This document shows positions 9,171-16,426 of a DNA stretch of 43,609 nt, piece after piece. A program made the position numbers and the translations under genes. A model generated the notes under the pieces. The model made no database searches and had not been told where the DNA came from. It worked only from the letters and a program-made list of their open reading frames with translations. The DNA comes from a virus. The stretch covers positions 1 to 43,609 of IMG/VR virus record IMGVR_UViG_3300009011_000528; one strand, given 5' to 3'. Numbering within the stretch: position 1 is the stretch's first letter; each line of letters starts with the position of its first letter.

Positions 9171-9551
9171 TCAATCAGCCCAGCCAGATTTAGTCTCTAT
9201 AGCTGACTCAGACATGGTGTACTTCTCAACCACATCGCCATTAAAGAGAATAGTCAGCTCTTTCTTGGTGCCATTGGTGCCGTTATGGAACAGGCCATAG
9301 AACGGGATGAATGTTTTACCGCTTACTTTTACCTTGGCATGCACATATTTCCAGATCTCTTTCCCGCCATCGGTGAAGCTCACACTATCCGGGGATCCCA
9401 GCATTGTCTTTAGTTGGGCTTTGGTAGTCACGCCCTCTTTGATTTTGCTTTGCATGCTAACTTCTGTTTCTTTCTGCAGATTTTTATTTCCTGACGAGGC
9501 ACACCCTGCCAGCAAAAAGGCCACCATAGCGGCGACAACAATCTTTTTCAT
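9171..9551 (-). CDS. Lipoprotein with BamE/SmpA-like domain
   Basis: The 126-aa product starts with a lipoprotein signal (MKKIVVAAMVAFLLAGC), with lipobox LAGC and Cys at residue 17, so it should be lipidated. The rest has the BamE/OmlA pattern: VTTKAQLKTMLGSPDSVSFTDGGKEIWKY. Phage-encoded lipoproteins in this position often alter the lysogen surface or block superinfection, but that is inference here. A promoter-like sequence (9589-9616), a good AAGGA ribosome site and an upstream terminator suggest independent expression. Confidence 0.82.
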   Translation of the reverse strand: MKKIVVAAMVAFLLAGCASSGNKNLQKETEVSMQSKIKEGVTTKAQLKTMLGSPDSVSFTDGGKEIWKYVHAKVKVSGKTFIPFYGLFHNGTNGTKKELTILFNGDVVEKYTMSESAIETKSGWAD

Positions 9552-9588
9552 TTAGTCCTTTTCCCATAGACAAGTAACAAGTCGTTAC

Positions 9589-9616
9589 ATGGTAGCAGAG
9601 GGCGCGGCGGTGGCAA
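9589..9616 (-). promoter_or_regulatory. Candidate promoter for the lipoprotein gene
   Basis: Leftward: -35 TTGCCA (9611-9616), 16-bp spacer, extended -10 TGCTACCAT (hexamer 9589-9594). It lies just after a terminator and about 40 nt before the lipoprotein ATG, the usual layout of a moron promoter. Confidence 0.45.
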
Positions 9617-9643
9617 CGAAAACGAGGGGCCAGAAAGCAAAAG

Positions 9644-9659
9644 CCCACCTCAGGGTGGG
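9644..9659 (-). terminator. Intrinsic terminator after the 276-aa membrane protein gene
   Basis: Leftward: CCCACC-CTGA-GGTGGG followed by CTTTTGCTTT. It is located between the stop of the 276-aa gene and the lipoprotein promoter. Confidence 0.6.
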
Positions 9660-9673
9660 TTCTGCTTGCATCA

Positions 9674-10504
9674 TCAAACTCTTGAAGCTCTGGGCTTAAA
9701 CCTGCGCTGTTTTTTTTCTTCTTTCTCTTCCAGTTCTTTAAACCGGTTATAGGTCTGAAAATCAAAGAATGACAGGTTTTCGATTTCAGACACGGGGCAA
9801 ACAACCCTAAAATCATTGAGCGTTAAATTACTATCAATCTTCGGCGGGCCTTCCACGCCAGCAATATCACCGAATAATCCTATGCTTTCATAGTGAGTAT
9901 CATAATTAGTGGTCACCACAATTTTCAGTGTGTCTTTATCCCGATACCCGCTGAGTAAAGGGATGAAGGCCATATGCTCAATCTTCCCATGTTCCAGCGG
10001 CGGTCGGATTACCCAACCGACATAAAACTTTTTTGATTTTAAAGTAAAGATAACTGGAGCCAAGGTTGCAGAAGCTTCGATAGCCAAGGTTTCTAAGGGG
10101 TGATTTTTAGCTGCCTTGGCAAGGGCTTTAAACCGGTGGTCACTGCATGCATGCCAAGCCTTATTCAGAAGACCACAAACTGTAGCAAGCACTACCGTCC
10201 CAACGATCCATAGAGCAATCTTTAAGCTTTTACCTGTGGCAACTGCATCCGCAGAAAGCGGGATAAGCATTTTGACATTATTTTTATTGATCCCTGCGGC
10301 ATGAGCAAAGAAGTCGATTAGCCCCACAAACCCCATGATCGAACATATCATCCAACTCAGAATGCAGAAGCCAGTTCCCCACGTTGCCACATAAAAGTAA
10401 GCGCCCCAACCATCGGAGCGCTTAAATTTGTATCTAGAGGATACTGAAGTAATCGTGAAGATGTAGCCACTAACTAGAATGGCTGATAATAACAGTGTCC
10501 CCAT
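9674..10504 (-). CDS. Hypothetical inner-membrane protein with cytoplasmic C-terminal domain
   Basis: I do not recognise this 276-aa protein. Residues about 3-22, 40-65 and 92-113 are hydrophobic and probably membrane-spanning; the rest (about 115-276) is a soluble domain ending in a very basic Lys/Arg/Glu-rich tail. It lies 3 nt downstream of the 69-aa gene, forming a two-gene unit with its own upstream control region and a terminator. The setting, between two tail genes, suggests a lysogenic conversion or exclusion function, which is inference. Confidence 0.7.
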   Translation of the reverse strand: MGTLLLSAILVSGYIFTITSVSSRYKFKRSDGWGAYFYVATWGTGFCILSWMICSIMGFVGLIDFFAHAAGINKNNVKMLIPLSADAVATGKSLKIALWIVGTVVLATVCGLLNKAWHACSDHRFKALAKAAKNHPLETLAIEASATLAPVIFTLKSKKFYVGWVIRPPLEHGKIEHMAFIPLLSGYRDKDTLKIVVTTNYDTHYESIGLFGDIAGVEGPPKIDSNLTLNDFRVVCPVSEIENLSFFDFQTYNRFKELEEKEEKKQRRFKPRASRV

Positions 10505-10507
10505 CGA

Positions 10508-10717
10508 TCACCTGGCCTTTGCAGGTTCAACTTTTGCAAGATGCTGAAGCTGACGCTTCATTTCATTGCGGACTTTTTCGTTGTTCAGATTGAGACTGAT
10601 CACGCCATCTCGATCGATAGTCAGTCTATCTTGGTTATCGATAAGAATATTTGTTAACCGGTCGACAGAGGTGTCGACTCTGTGGGTTGGTTTGCCTTTG
10701 AACGAGAAACCAAACAT
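10508..10717 (-). CDS. Small hypothetical protein of the accessory cassette
   Basis: The 69-aa product (MFGFSFKGKP..., ending KVEPAKAR) has an amphipathic middle and a basic C-terminal helix, no membrane segment and no recognised motif. A strong ribosome site (AAGGAGGAGCT) precedes its ATG. It is the first gene after a 200-bp control region with a large inverted repeat and is tightly coupled to the 276-aa membrane protein gene. Confidence 0.7.
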   Translation of the reverse strand: MFGFSFKGKPTHRVDTSVDRLTNILIDNQDRLTIDRDGVISLNLNNEKVRNEMKRQLQHLAKVEPAKAR

Positions 10718-10824
10718 AGCTCCTCCTTATCCGCCTTGTTGGGGTGCAAAAAGAGCTTAGCGAATCAATGTTTCACCAAGCCCTAAATCGAAAAAATTTC
10801 AACAGTATTTATTGTTGTGCTTGA

Positions 10825-10894
10825 AGATTAAGTTATGTTGATCTGGTGGTCAAGTGTGACACCAACAAACTTTGTGTTGTGACACGTCACACTT
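10825..10894 (-). promoter_or_regulatory. Inverted-repeat operator and candidate promoter of the accessory cassette
   Basis: The 201-bp gap between the 69-aa gene and the tail chaperone contains AAGTGTGAC (10852-10860) and its complement GTCACACTT (10886-10894). A nested TGTGAC-AC-GTCACA lies at 10878-10891, giving three TGTGAC half-sites. A leftward promoter candidate (TTGACC 10848-10853, 17 bp, TAATCT 10825-10830) abuts them. This looks like an operator for a dimeric regulator that is not the phage CI, whose site is TTAAC-N5-GTTAA. Confidence 0.45.
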
Positions 10895-10918
10895 TCAACT
10901 CAATTGTAGACCACTTAT

Positions 10919-11596
10919 CTACTTAGATGAAGTCGCCATCATCGCCTGCCAGCGCTTGTCATCTTCGTCCATTACCTGGTCATACTCTTCACGTGTGAAG
11001 CCTTTCTGCTCAGGATATTTGGCGGCAAGTAGTTGCTGAAATTCGGTCATCGTTAACTGTTCGGCTTCGGCACGCGGCATGTTGAAGTGGTTACGCGCCG
11101 CGCTGATGTACTCAAACGCGTTGAACTCGTTCACGTAGTTATTCGACTCATGCCGCTGCAGCTTTCGCACCTTTGCCTTTCCGATAATGCCGTGAGTAAT
11201 GAGGGCTTGCCCAAGCACGATAATATCGCTTACCGGCATCTTGCCCTGGCGAAACACAAATGCCCTCTTACCTCTTTTACTCGGCTTAAGTTCCCCCACC
11301 AGCGCGCTGATATCATCATCACAGCATGCTTGCATGACTATCATTCCGGCGTAGATGGCGTCGCTACTGAAAGAAGGTGCGTTGATATGGTTGAGTAACC
11401 ACCCAGGAACCTCGCCATATGCCCCTATGGCAGCTTCAAGCAATCGAGGTGCGTCACTGGTATGAAGATCAGCAAAGCGTTCTACAATCGCCGCAGGCGA
11501 ACCTATGCGGGATATATTGGCAAACGAGGGTCTGAAGAAGTAATCGCGGTTGGCATCAGAGATAAGCATCTCGCCTATTTCGGTGAACGGTATCAT
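10919..11596 (-). CDS. Tail assembly chaperone-type protein (DUF6246-like)
   Basis: The 225-aa protein resembles the DUF6246 group found after the tail-tube gene in lambdoid phages, where the G/GT tail chaperone is expected. It contains a C-terminal EQLTMTEFQQLLAAKYPE segment typical of the group. I chose Met at 11596 because CGAGGT lies 8 nt upstream; an upstream GTG at 11629 would lie over an inverted repeat. A block of accessory genes (8.7-10.7 kb) separates it from the tape measure. No slippery heptamer was identified. Confidence 0.72.
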   Translation of the reverse strand: MIPFTEIGEMLISDANRDYFFRPSFANISRIGSPAAIVERFADLHTSDAPRLLEAAIGAYGEVPGWLLNHINAPSFSSDAIYAGMIVMQACCDDDISALVGELKPSKRGKRAFVFRQGKMPVSDIIVLGQALITHGIIGKAKVRKLQRHESNNYVNEFNAFEYISAARNHFNMPRAEAEQLTMTEFQQLLAAKYPEQKGFTREEYDQVMDEDDKRWQAMMATSSK

Positions 11597-11617
11597 TGGG
11601 TAACCTCGAATAATTAT

Positions 11618-11644
11618 CATCAAGGGCACGTGTATGCCCTTTGT
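11618..11644 (-). other. Inverted repeat between tail tube and chaperone genes
   Basis: CAAGGGCA and TGCCC(T)TTG arms flank a short loop right after the tail-tube stop. The U-run is poor, so it could be a weak terminator, an RNA-processing or stabilising hairpin, or a structure tuning chaperone translation. Confidence 0.4.
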
Positions 11645-11649
11645 GATAG

Positions 11650-12399
11650 TTACGCGGTGACAGTGATCGCACTGGTCGATGTCTTAGCGCCGTCATTGGA
11701 AGTGAAGGTGATAATCGCCGAACCAGCAGAGACACCAGTAACCAGACCTGATTGGTTGACCGTGGCCTTGCCGGTTGCAGAAGATGACCAGGTACCGGTT
11801 TTATCACTGGCATCAACTGGTGCAAAGGTAGGGGTGAGTTGCTGATTCGCTCCTACAGCAATGCTTGCTGTCGCCGGTGCTACAGTGACGCCGGTAACAG
11901 GGATATCATCACCAACTTCAAACACCACGGTATCGGCATCGGCAACTTTCCACTCACCAGAGAAAGTAGAAATATCAGTGCCGCCGAAGTCACCAGACCA
12001 GGATGTAGTATTGAAGTACCCCATGATGTAGGTGCCAGAATCTTCGCCAACGAAGTCGAAACGAAGCCATAACGTTGGCTGCCGCCCAGCCTGCACTTCA
12101 TCAAAGATGTATTTGGAGATATGAATCGCGCCAATCTCGGTGGTTTTGTCCTTCTTACGGAACTCACCTTCTCCTGAAATGGTGAAATCCATGTTCGTTA
12201 CAAGGCTCTCAACGAGTCCTTTGGTGTCGTCAGCCTCCGACGTTACCGTATTCGGGGAGAAGTCGAACCCTTTAGTTGTCAGCGCACCGAGGCGCTTCCA
12301 GTCGCTTAGAGCAGGCAGTGCATCAGCACAGCCGAATGCAGCACGAAGAACGGCAACTTTACCGATCAGCTTGCCGGTGTCATTTGGACAACCTTGCAT
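11650..12399 (-). CDS. Major tail tube protein with C-terminal Ig-like domain
   Basis: The 249-aa product has the tail-tube fold in residues about 1-160. Residues about 165-249 form a bacterial Ig-like (Big_2) domain with the characteristic VTGVTVAPATASIAVG start and GLVTGVSAGSAIITF motif. Like lambda V, the extra Ig domain should decorate the outside of the tail tube and may promote weak surface adhesion. It lies between the tail terminator and chaperone genes, as in lambda, and a terminator sits just upstream. Confidence 0.9.
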   Translation of the reverse strand: MQGCPNDTGKLIGKVAVLRAAFGCADALPALSDWKRLGALTTKGFDFSPNTVTSEADDTKGLVESLVTNMDFTISGEGEFRKKDKTTEIGAIHISKYIFDEVQAGRQPTLWLRFDFVGEDSGTYIMGYFNTTSWSGDFGGTDISTFSGEWKVADADTVVFEVGDDIPVTGVTVAPATASIAVGANQQLTPTFAPVDASDKTGTWSSSATGKATVNQSGLVTGVSAGSAIITFTSNDGAKTSTSAITVTA

Positions 12400-12422
12400 G
12401 TGTTACCTCTTCAAATAAAAAA

Positions 12423-12440
12423 GGCCGCCCGTAGGCAGCC
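12423..12440 (-). terminator. Intrinsic terminator upstream of the tail tube gene
   Basis: Leftward: GGCTGCC-TACG-GGCGGCC (one mismatch) followed by TTTTTTATT. It sits between the tail-terminator-like gene and the tail tube gene. Confidence 0.7.
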
Positions 12441-12460
12441 TGATGGATAGATATGTGCGG

Positions 12461-12844
12461 TTATTCGCCGTAGGTGCAGCAGACTAACAGTCGGTAAATG
12501 ATACGGCCTTCTGCCGACACAATAGGTGCAGGAAGCCCACCAAGTAACCTCATGACCCCAACGCAACTATCAGCGCCTTCCTGGTTACTGATGAAATCAG
12601 CAATTCTGTTCGCTGCAGCATCAGCTTCAGCGTTCTTGCCCTTCGCGCCAACTACATCGACCATCACGAAAAAATCACCACCACGGTCATGCTGAACGTC
12701 AGAGCCACCGCCTGAGCGGAACACAATGAAGGCATCGGATAATTTGCCGGTGTCATTCCACATCAGCGTTTGGATGGTGAAACCAGCAGTCAGCCCTGCA
12801 TCTTCGAAGTGGTCGCGGAGGCGGCGATACATTGGAGGGGTCAC
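12461..12844 (-). CDS. Tail terminator-like protein (lambda U-like position)
   Basis: This 127-aa protein (MTPPMYRRLRDHFEDAGL..., DVVGAKGKNAEADAAANRIADF) has the size, alpha/beta pattern and position of tail terminators that cap the tube, between the gp10-like protein and the tail tube. Its ATG overlaps the preceding stop by 4 nt (ATGA). Assignment rests on synteny and overall pattern. Confidence 0.72.
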   Translation of the reverse strand: MTPPMYRRLRDHFEDAGLTAGFTIQTLMWNDTGKLSDAFIVFRSGGGSDVQHDRGGDFFVMVDVVGAKGKNAEADAAANRIADFISNQEGADSCVGVMRLLGGLPAPIVSAEGRIIYRLLVCCTYGE

Positions 12845-13239
12845 AGCTTCATCTCCTTCCGGATTATGTCATCCACCTGGCGTCGAGTTTTCTCGGCCGC
12901 TTTTGTCAGGAACTTGGGTTCGCCAGACGGATCCCAATAATTACCTCGGTTGTTTGGTCGAGGCAGTCCCTTCATGATGCCACTGGCGTTGTGAACGTAG
13001 ACTGCGTAGTTAGCGGAATACCCAATGCGGCCAGTAATGCGCGTACCGTTAATGATGGTTTCTTGGAACTGTGAGTTCACCAGGGTGCCGGTATCCATCG
13101 GGGTAATCAGTGCTGACTCAGCACCGATAATGAACATTGCGGATTTAATTGCCCTAACCGCTTTTCGTGTCCTAACATCCTCTACGACAGCATCCAAGCG
13201 TCGCTGTGCCGCCTTGATACCCTTTATCTTTACACCCAT
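12841..13239 (-). CDS. HK97 gp10-like tail completion / minor tail protein
   Basis: The 132-aa product matches the HK97-gp10-like pattern: an N-terminal helix with basic residues, then TPMDTGTLVNSQ and IGYSANYAVYVHNASG, the family hallmark, and a C-terminal helix. These proteins act at the head-tail junction or complete the tail (lambda Z-like). It lies 2 nt downstream of the connector gene and overlaps the terminator-like gene by 4 nt. Confidence 0.85.
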   Translation of the reverse strand: MGVKIKGIKAAQRRLDAVVEDVRTRKAVRAIKSAMFIIGAESALITPMDTGTLVNSQFQETIINGTRITGRIGYSANYAVYVHNASGIMKGLPRPNNRGNYWDPSGEPKFLTKAAEKTRRQVDDIIRKEMKL

Positions 13240-13241
13240 GG

Positions 13242-13589
13242 TTACGCCCCAGTTAAGATTGCGATGTCTTCAGCGAGGCGCTCAAACGTATCGGCATACC
13301 GCAATACCTGCATGACCTCATCAGCACCTGCAGCGATTGGGTCTACAGCTGTAGACTTTCCAATTAGTAGGTAGTCCCCAGCCTTAGCTCCCGTGAACTC
13401 AGTCCAGACGGTATTTTTTACCGTTATCTCAGAACCGATATTGCTCAGCTTCTTCGATAACCCGCCTTCGTAATCACACATGATAATTACAGGCGTTGCC
13501 CATCCGAGCGGGTCGCCCGCTTCACTGATACCAAGGTTACGCCAGAAAGTGGCCTCCGCTGTATACGACCAATCAGCTACTGAAGACAT
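13242..13589 (-). CDS. Head-tail stopper / connector protein
   Basis: I placed the start at Met 13589, giving 115 aa (MSSVADWSYTAEATFWRNLG), because a strong GGAGGG lies 7 nt upstream; an in-frame upstream start at 13658 would run through the 56-aa gene. The protein is beta-rich with no enzyme motif. Its position between the adaptor-type protein and the gp10-like protein suggests the head-closure ring. Confidence 0.75.
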   Translation of the reverse strand: MSSVADWSYTAEATFWRNLGISEAGDPLGWATPVIIMCDYEGGLSKKLSNIGSEITVKNTVWTEFTGAKAGDYLLIGKSTAVDPIAAGADEVMQVLRYADTFERLAEDIAILTGA

Positions 13590-13590
13590 A

Positions 13591-13761
13591 TCATTCCCTC
13601 CAGCTAACCACTGCTGGGTGTTCTGCTGCGATTTTTGGGCAGTTAATTGCCCATTCATCGCGGCTATTCACGAAGCCCGTGGTTTGCTTATTGGTATCGG
13701 TTTTTATCCAGACTCGCTCAAACGGCTTTGGTAAGCGATCAGCTATCAGTATCCACTTCAT
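13591..13761 (-). CDS. Small conserved phage protein (56 aa)
   Basis: A complete short frame starts at ATG 13761, overlapping the previous gene's TAA as TAATG, with GGAGGTAAGT as ribosome site. It encodes MKWILIADRLPKPFERVWIK and 36 more residues, ending VVSWRE. The WxxxxxRLPxPFxRVWxKTD pattern recalls DUF551-type small phage proteins. It exactly fills the gap between two connector genes and its stop lies one base before the next ATG. Function unknown. Confidence 0.78.
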   Translation of the reverse strand: MKWILIADRLPKPFERVWIKTDTNKQTTGFVNSRDEWAINCPKIAAEHPAVVSWRE

Positions 13762-14159
13762 TACTTACCTCCACACATGCAACCACCCTTCCCGATCCAG
13801 AGGCCAGCGAAGGCTTTGTTTGTTGGGTCAGGTGGAGTTATCGATGTCGCGCAACCGTATTTGTCGAGCCCGCGCAGTAGGTTCAGCGCTCCCTTCCAGC
13901 GGTCGGAGAATGCTTGATAACGGAATGAACGTGACGCGCCACTTGGCGCTGTTTGCGAGCTAATGTATTTATCACCCTGGCCCAAGCCCATCAGCGCTAA
14001 AAGGTAGAGTTGAATGAGCAACGCTGTCGATGCCGGATAATGCTCATCCAGACACGCCTGAATGCTGTTAGCCTGTTCCACCAGCGCGGACAGGACGAAA
14101 TCAGGCAAAGTGATACCCTGTGACTCCAAGTATTCTTTGGCCTGTTCGATAGTCACCAT
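13761..14159 (-). CDS. Head-tail adaptor-type protein
   Basis: The 132-aa mostly helical product (MVTIEQAKEYLESQGITLPD..., C-terminal CMCGGK) resembles gp6/gp15-type connector proteins that bind under the portal. It follows the capsid genes and a terminator and precedes the stopper. The Cys-rich C-terminus (GKGGCMCGGK) is unusual but shows no full zinc motif. Function inferred from position. Confidence 0.7.
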   Translation of the reverse strand: MVTIEQAKEYLESQGITLPDFVLSALVEQANSIQACLDEHYPASTALLIQLYLLALMGLGQGDKYISSQTAPSGASRSFRYQAFSDRWKGALNLLRGLDKYGCATSITPPDPTNKAFAGLWIGKGGCMCGGK

Positions 14160-14207
14160 AGCTGATTCCTGAAAAGAGTTACCCCGCCGAAACGGGGCAT
14201 AAAAAAA

Positions 14208-14223
14208 CCGCCTTTAGCGGCGG
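14208..14223 (-). terminator. Intrinsic terminator between connector genes
   Basis: Leftward: CCGCC-GCTAAA-GGCGG followed by TTTTTTT; a second stem CCCCG..CGGGG lies at 14182-14198. It is located between the 97-aa gene and the adaptor gene. Confidence 0.7.
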
Positions 14224-14226
14224 CTG

Positions 14227-14520
14227 TTATTCAGCAGGGAACAATTTTTCAAGTTCACCATCAGGCAGCAACTCGGCAAGCCGATCCGCACCAAGGTTAC
14301 CCTTGAATTCGATACCCAGTTCAGTCAGCCGGGTCGCAATAGTCTCTTTCCGAGACTTGATTTCGTTACCCGCGCCAGGGGTTGCCGGTGTCAATTCACC
14401 ACCAGCCTCACCAAGCATCGGACGAACGTTGGCTTTCAATGCTGGGTGCAGTTTTTCCAGCTCCAACACATCACCGACTTTCACGCCATTCCAGGGGCGA
14501 ATTACTTCGTACTTAGCCAT
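14227..14520 (-). CDS. Small structural protein with HeH/LEM-like C-terminus
   Basis: With the ATG at 14520 (AGGGG five to six nt upstream) the product is 97 aa. The N-terminus is a small beta fold (KYEVIRPWNGVKVGDVLEL). The C-terminus (IATRLTELGIEFKGNLGADRLAELL) has the helix-extended loop-helix pattern of HeH/LEM domains common in phage head-associated proteins. It follows the major capsid gene by 9 nt. Role in head assembly or completion is inferred. Confidence 0.7.
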   Translation of the reverse strand: MAKYEVIRPWNGVKVGDVLELEKLHPALKANVRPMLGEAGGELTPATPGAGNEIKSRKETIATRLTELGIEFKGNLGADRLAELLPDGELEKLFPAE

Positions 14521-14529
14521 ACTCACCCC

Positions 14530-15606
14530 TTACGCCAGATTGGCACCGTAGACAACACCGGACAGGCCCTGATCATCTGCGGTGATTTGCAGACCTTCAG
14601 CGGACATGATCTGGAAGTTATAGTTAACGTTCGGAAGTGGGCGCGGCAAAGGAATAACCCCCTGAGCCATACCAATCAGAGGTGAGATAACATCGCGGCG
14701 GCGCTGATAGGCAATAAACTCGTTACCAGACAGTGCAAACGTGGGACGAACCTCTTTCACCGGTGCAAATGGCAGGATAGCCTGCAGCACAGTCCCAGTA
14801 ATTACCCCATTCACGACATAGGGCTGAGCATAGTTAGCCCAGATTTCAGGACTCACCCACTGGATATCATATTGGGCAACTTTGTTAGTACGTGCTGTAG
14901 TACCAAAAGCACCTTTCCCGTAAAACTCAATCAATTGAGCCTGTGTAGCGGTAGTGAGGTTGATATTCGCACCGCCCGCGCCTGCACCAAGATTAATTTT
15001 CTTGGTGTTACGGTGGTTCTTCATGCCCTGGGCTGGATAACCTTGCACCTGAATATTGGAATCACCAGACAGGTAATAGGCTACCCGGCGTTTGTTCACC
15101 TTCTTCAGCTTGGCCGACTGTGAATCCAGAACCAGATCGATACCAACGGAGTTCATACCTGCCGCATGACGCCAGTTAACACCATAGCCCGCGGTGAATA
15201 CAGGGATTGGGTCACCATCGCTATCGTATTCAGTGTGGTCAAACGAGAACGGAGCCTGGCCATCAATGCTGACTGAAACATCATCAGCGATATCCCCTAC
15301 CACGTTATAGAGCTTGGCTGTCTTACCTACTGGCAGCACTGTTTGAACGCCCATCAGGTCATTGATGATTTCCATCCCTTCTTCCTGATCGCGCATTTGG
15401 AGGATCTGGTTATCAACTTCAGCCCAGAACTCACGAGCAAAACCACCAACAGCGTTACATGCCAGCATCTCTGGCGTCATGTGCGCACGGTTTACAGCGA
15501 TCATGGAATTGTTGGTGGCGTTCCAAATGTTACGGTTCGCCCACAGCTCATTCCAGTGACCGCCAAGGCGGCTGTTTGCAGCCAATGTTTCTTTGGAGAA
15601 ATACAT
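14530..15606 (-). CDS. Major capsid protein
   Basis: The 358-aa protein follows the decoration-type protein and the protease/scaffold, the standard slot for the major capsid protein. It has an HK97-like pattern: an N-terminal helical arm (LWANRNIWNATNNSMIAVNR), a long central alpha/beta region and a beta-rich C-terminus. It has no delta-domain-like prohead extension, in line with a separate scaffold. Its ATG follows the previous stop by 11 nt. Confidence 0.88.
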   Translation of the reverse strand: MYFSKETLAANSRLGGHWNELWANRNIWNATNNSMIAVNRAHMTPEMLACNAVGGFAREFWAEVDNQILQMRDQEEGMEIINDLMGVQTVLPVGKTAKLYNVVGDIADDVSVSIDGQAPFSFDHTEYDSDGDPIPVFTAGYGVNWRHAAGMNSVGIDLVLDSQSAKLKKVNKRRVAYYLSGDSNIQVQGYPAQGMKNHRNTKKINLGAGAGGANINLTTATQAQLIEFYGKGAFGTTARTNKVAQYDIQWVSPEIWANYAQPYVVNGVITGTVLQAILPFAPVKEVRPTFALSGNEFIAYQRRRDVISPLIGMAQGVIPLPRPLPNVNYNFQIMSAEGLQITADDQGLSGVVYGANLA

Positions 15607-15617
15607 AAATTTTCCTT

Positions 15618-16070
15618 TTACGGTGCAGGCGCTGCTGCGACGGTGCCAACGCGCATACGCACGCGAATGAAATCGGTAGTGCTAGCCGCAATAGTTGCTT
15701 CATCCTGGCTATAGCCGATCACTGAGTCAGTATCAGCGGTTGCCAGCGTGAATTGACCATTTGCGCCGAGCTTGATCGGGCTGTCCTTTTTATACGCACC
15801 AGGTACGCACAGCAGAGCCATTTCACGGCCTTCTTCCACGTAATTACCTACTGCAGAGTCCCCGGCAGGGACAGCTTCCGTGATTTTCAGCCCCTGATGG
15901 TAAGCAACGTCGATGATGTAGATACGGCCTTTAAGCGCGGCTGCCTGAGCAAACTCATCGCTGGCGTTGATGACAGCAGCAGTGCCTGGCAAAAGTGCCG
16001 CGGCAGTGGTGCGGGTTTCGGTCTTGTACAGAGACTGACCGTCGATATTTACGCGACGATAACGTGGCAT
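15618..16070 (-). CDS. Capsid decoration-type structural protein
   Basis: The 150-aa product lies between the scaffold/protease and capsid genes, where lambda encodes its decoration protein D. Its beta-rich sequence (GYSQDEATIAASTTDFIRVRMR) and Ala/Pro C-terminus fit a head-surface protein. No enzyme motif is visible. The assignment is by position and composition. Confidence 0.7.
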   Translation of the reverse strand: MPRYRRVNIDGQSLYKTETRTTAAALLPGTAAVINASDEFAQAAALKGRIYIIDVAYHQGLKITEAVPAGDSAVGNYVEEGREMALLCVPGAYKKDSPIKLGANGQFTLATADTDSVIGYSQDEATIAASTTDFIRVRMRVGTVAAAPAP

Positions 16071-16081
16071 TGGTTGCCCCC

Positions 16082-16426
16082 TTATTTGAAATATGTATCG
16101 GCAACAGGCGCGCCGGTTTCTTGCTGATGCTGGCCGGAGTTACCTGCTAGAGGAGCGGCTTCGCCCAGAGACTTGAACATTACGTCCAGAGCGTCACCTT
16201 TGAGCGCGTTGGCTACGACGTCGCCATGAACCTTAGCAACAGCTTCACGCTTGGTTTGTTCTTCAGCGCGAGAGTTTGCGGTCAGTGTTTCGGCCAGTTG
16301 AGTATGGTTGGCCTGTAATGCATCAACTTTTTCAGTGATCGGTTTGAGCGCATCGGCGAAGTTGGCAGCCAGGCCTTTGCCGATTTCGGTGATCAGCTCT
16401 TGTTTCTCTTCAGTGGTTAAAGGCAT
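16082..16426 (-). CDS. Internal in-frame start: free scaffold protein
   Basis: Within the DUF2213 gene, Met308 (ATG at 16424-16426) is preceded by GGAGGGCGAC, a strong ribosome site 5 nt away. Translation from here gives 114 aa (MPLTTEEKQELITEIGKGL...), almost all predicted coiled coil. This is the lambda Nu3 / P22-like way of making excess scaffold without the protease. Confidence 0.6.
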   Translation of the reverse strand: MPLTTEEKQELITEIGKGLAANFADALKPITEKVDALQANHTQLAETLTANSRAEEQTKREAVAKVHGDVVANALKGDALDVMFKSLGEAAPLAGNSGQHQQETGAPVADTYFK

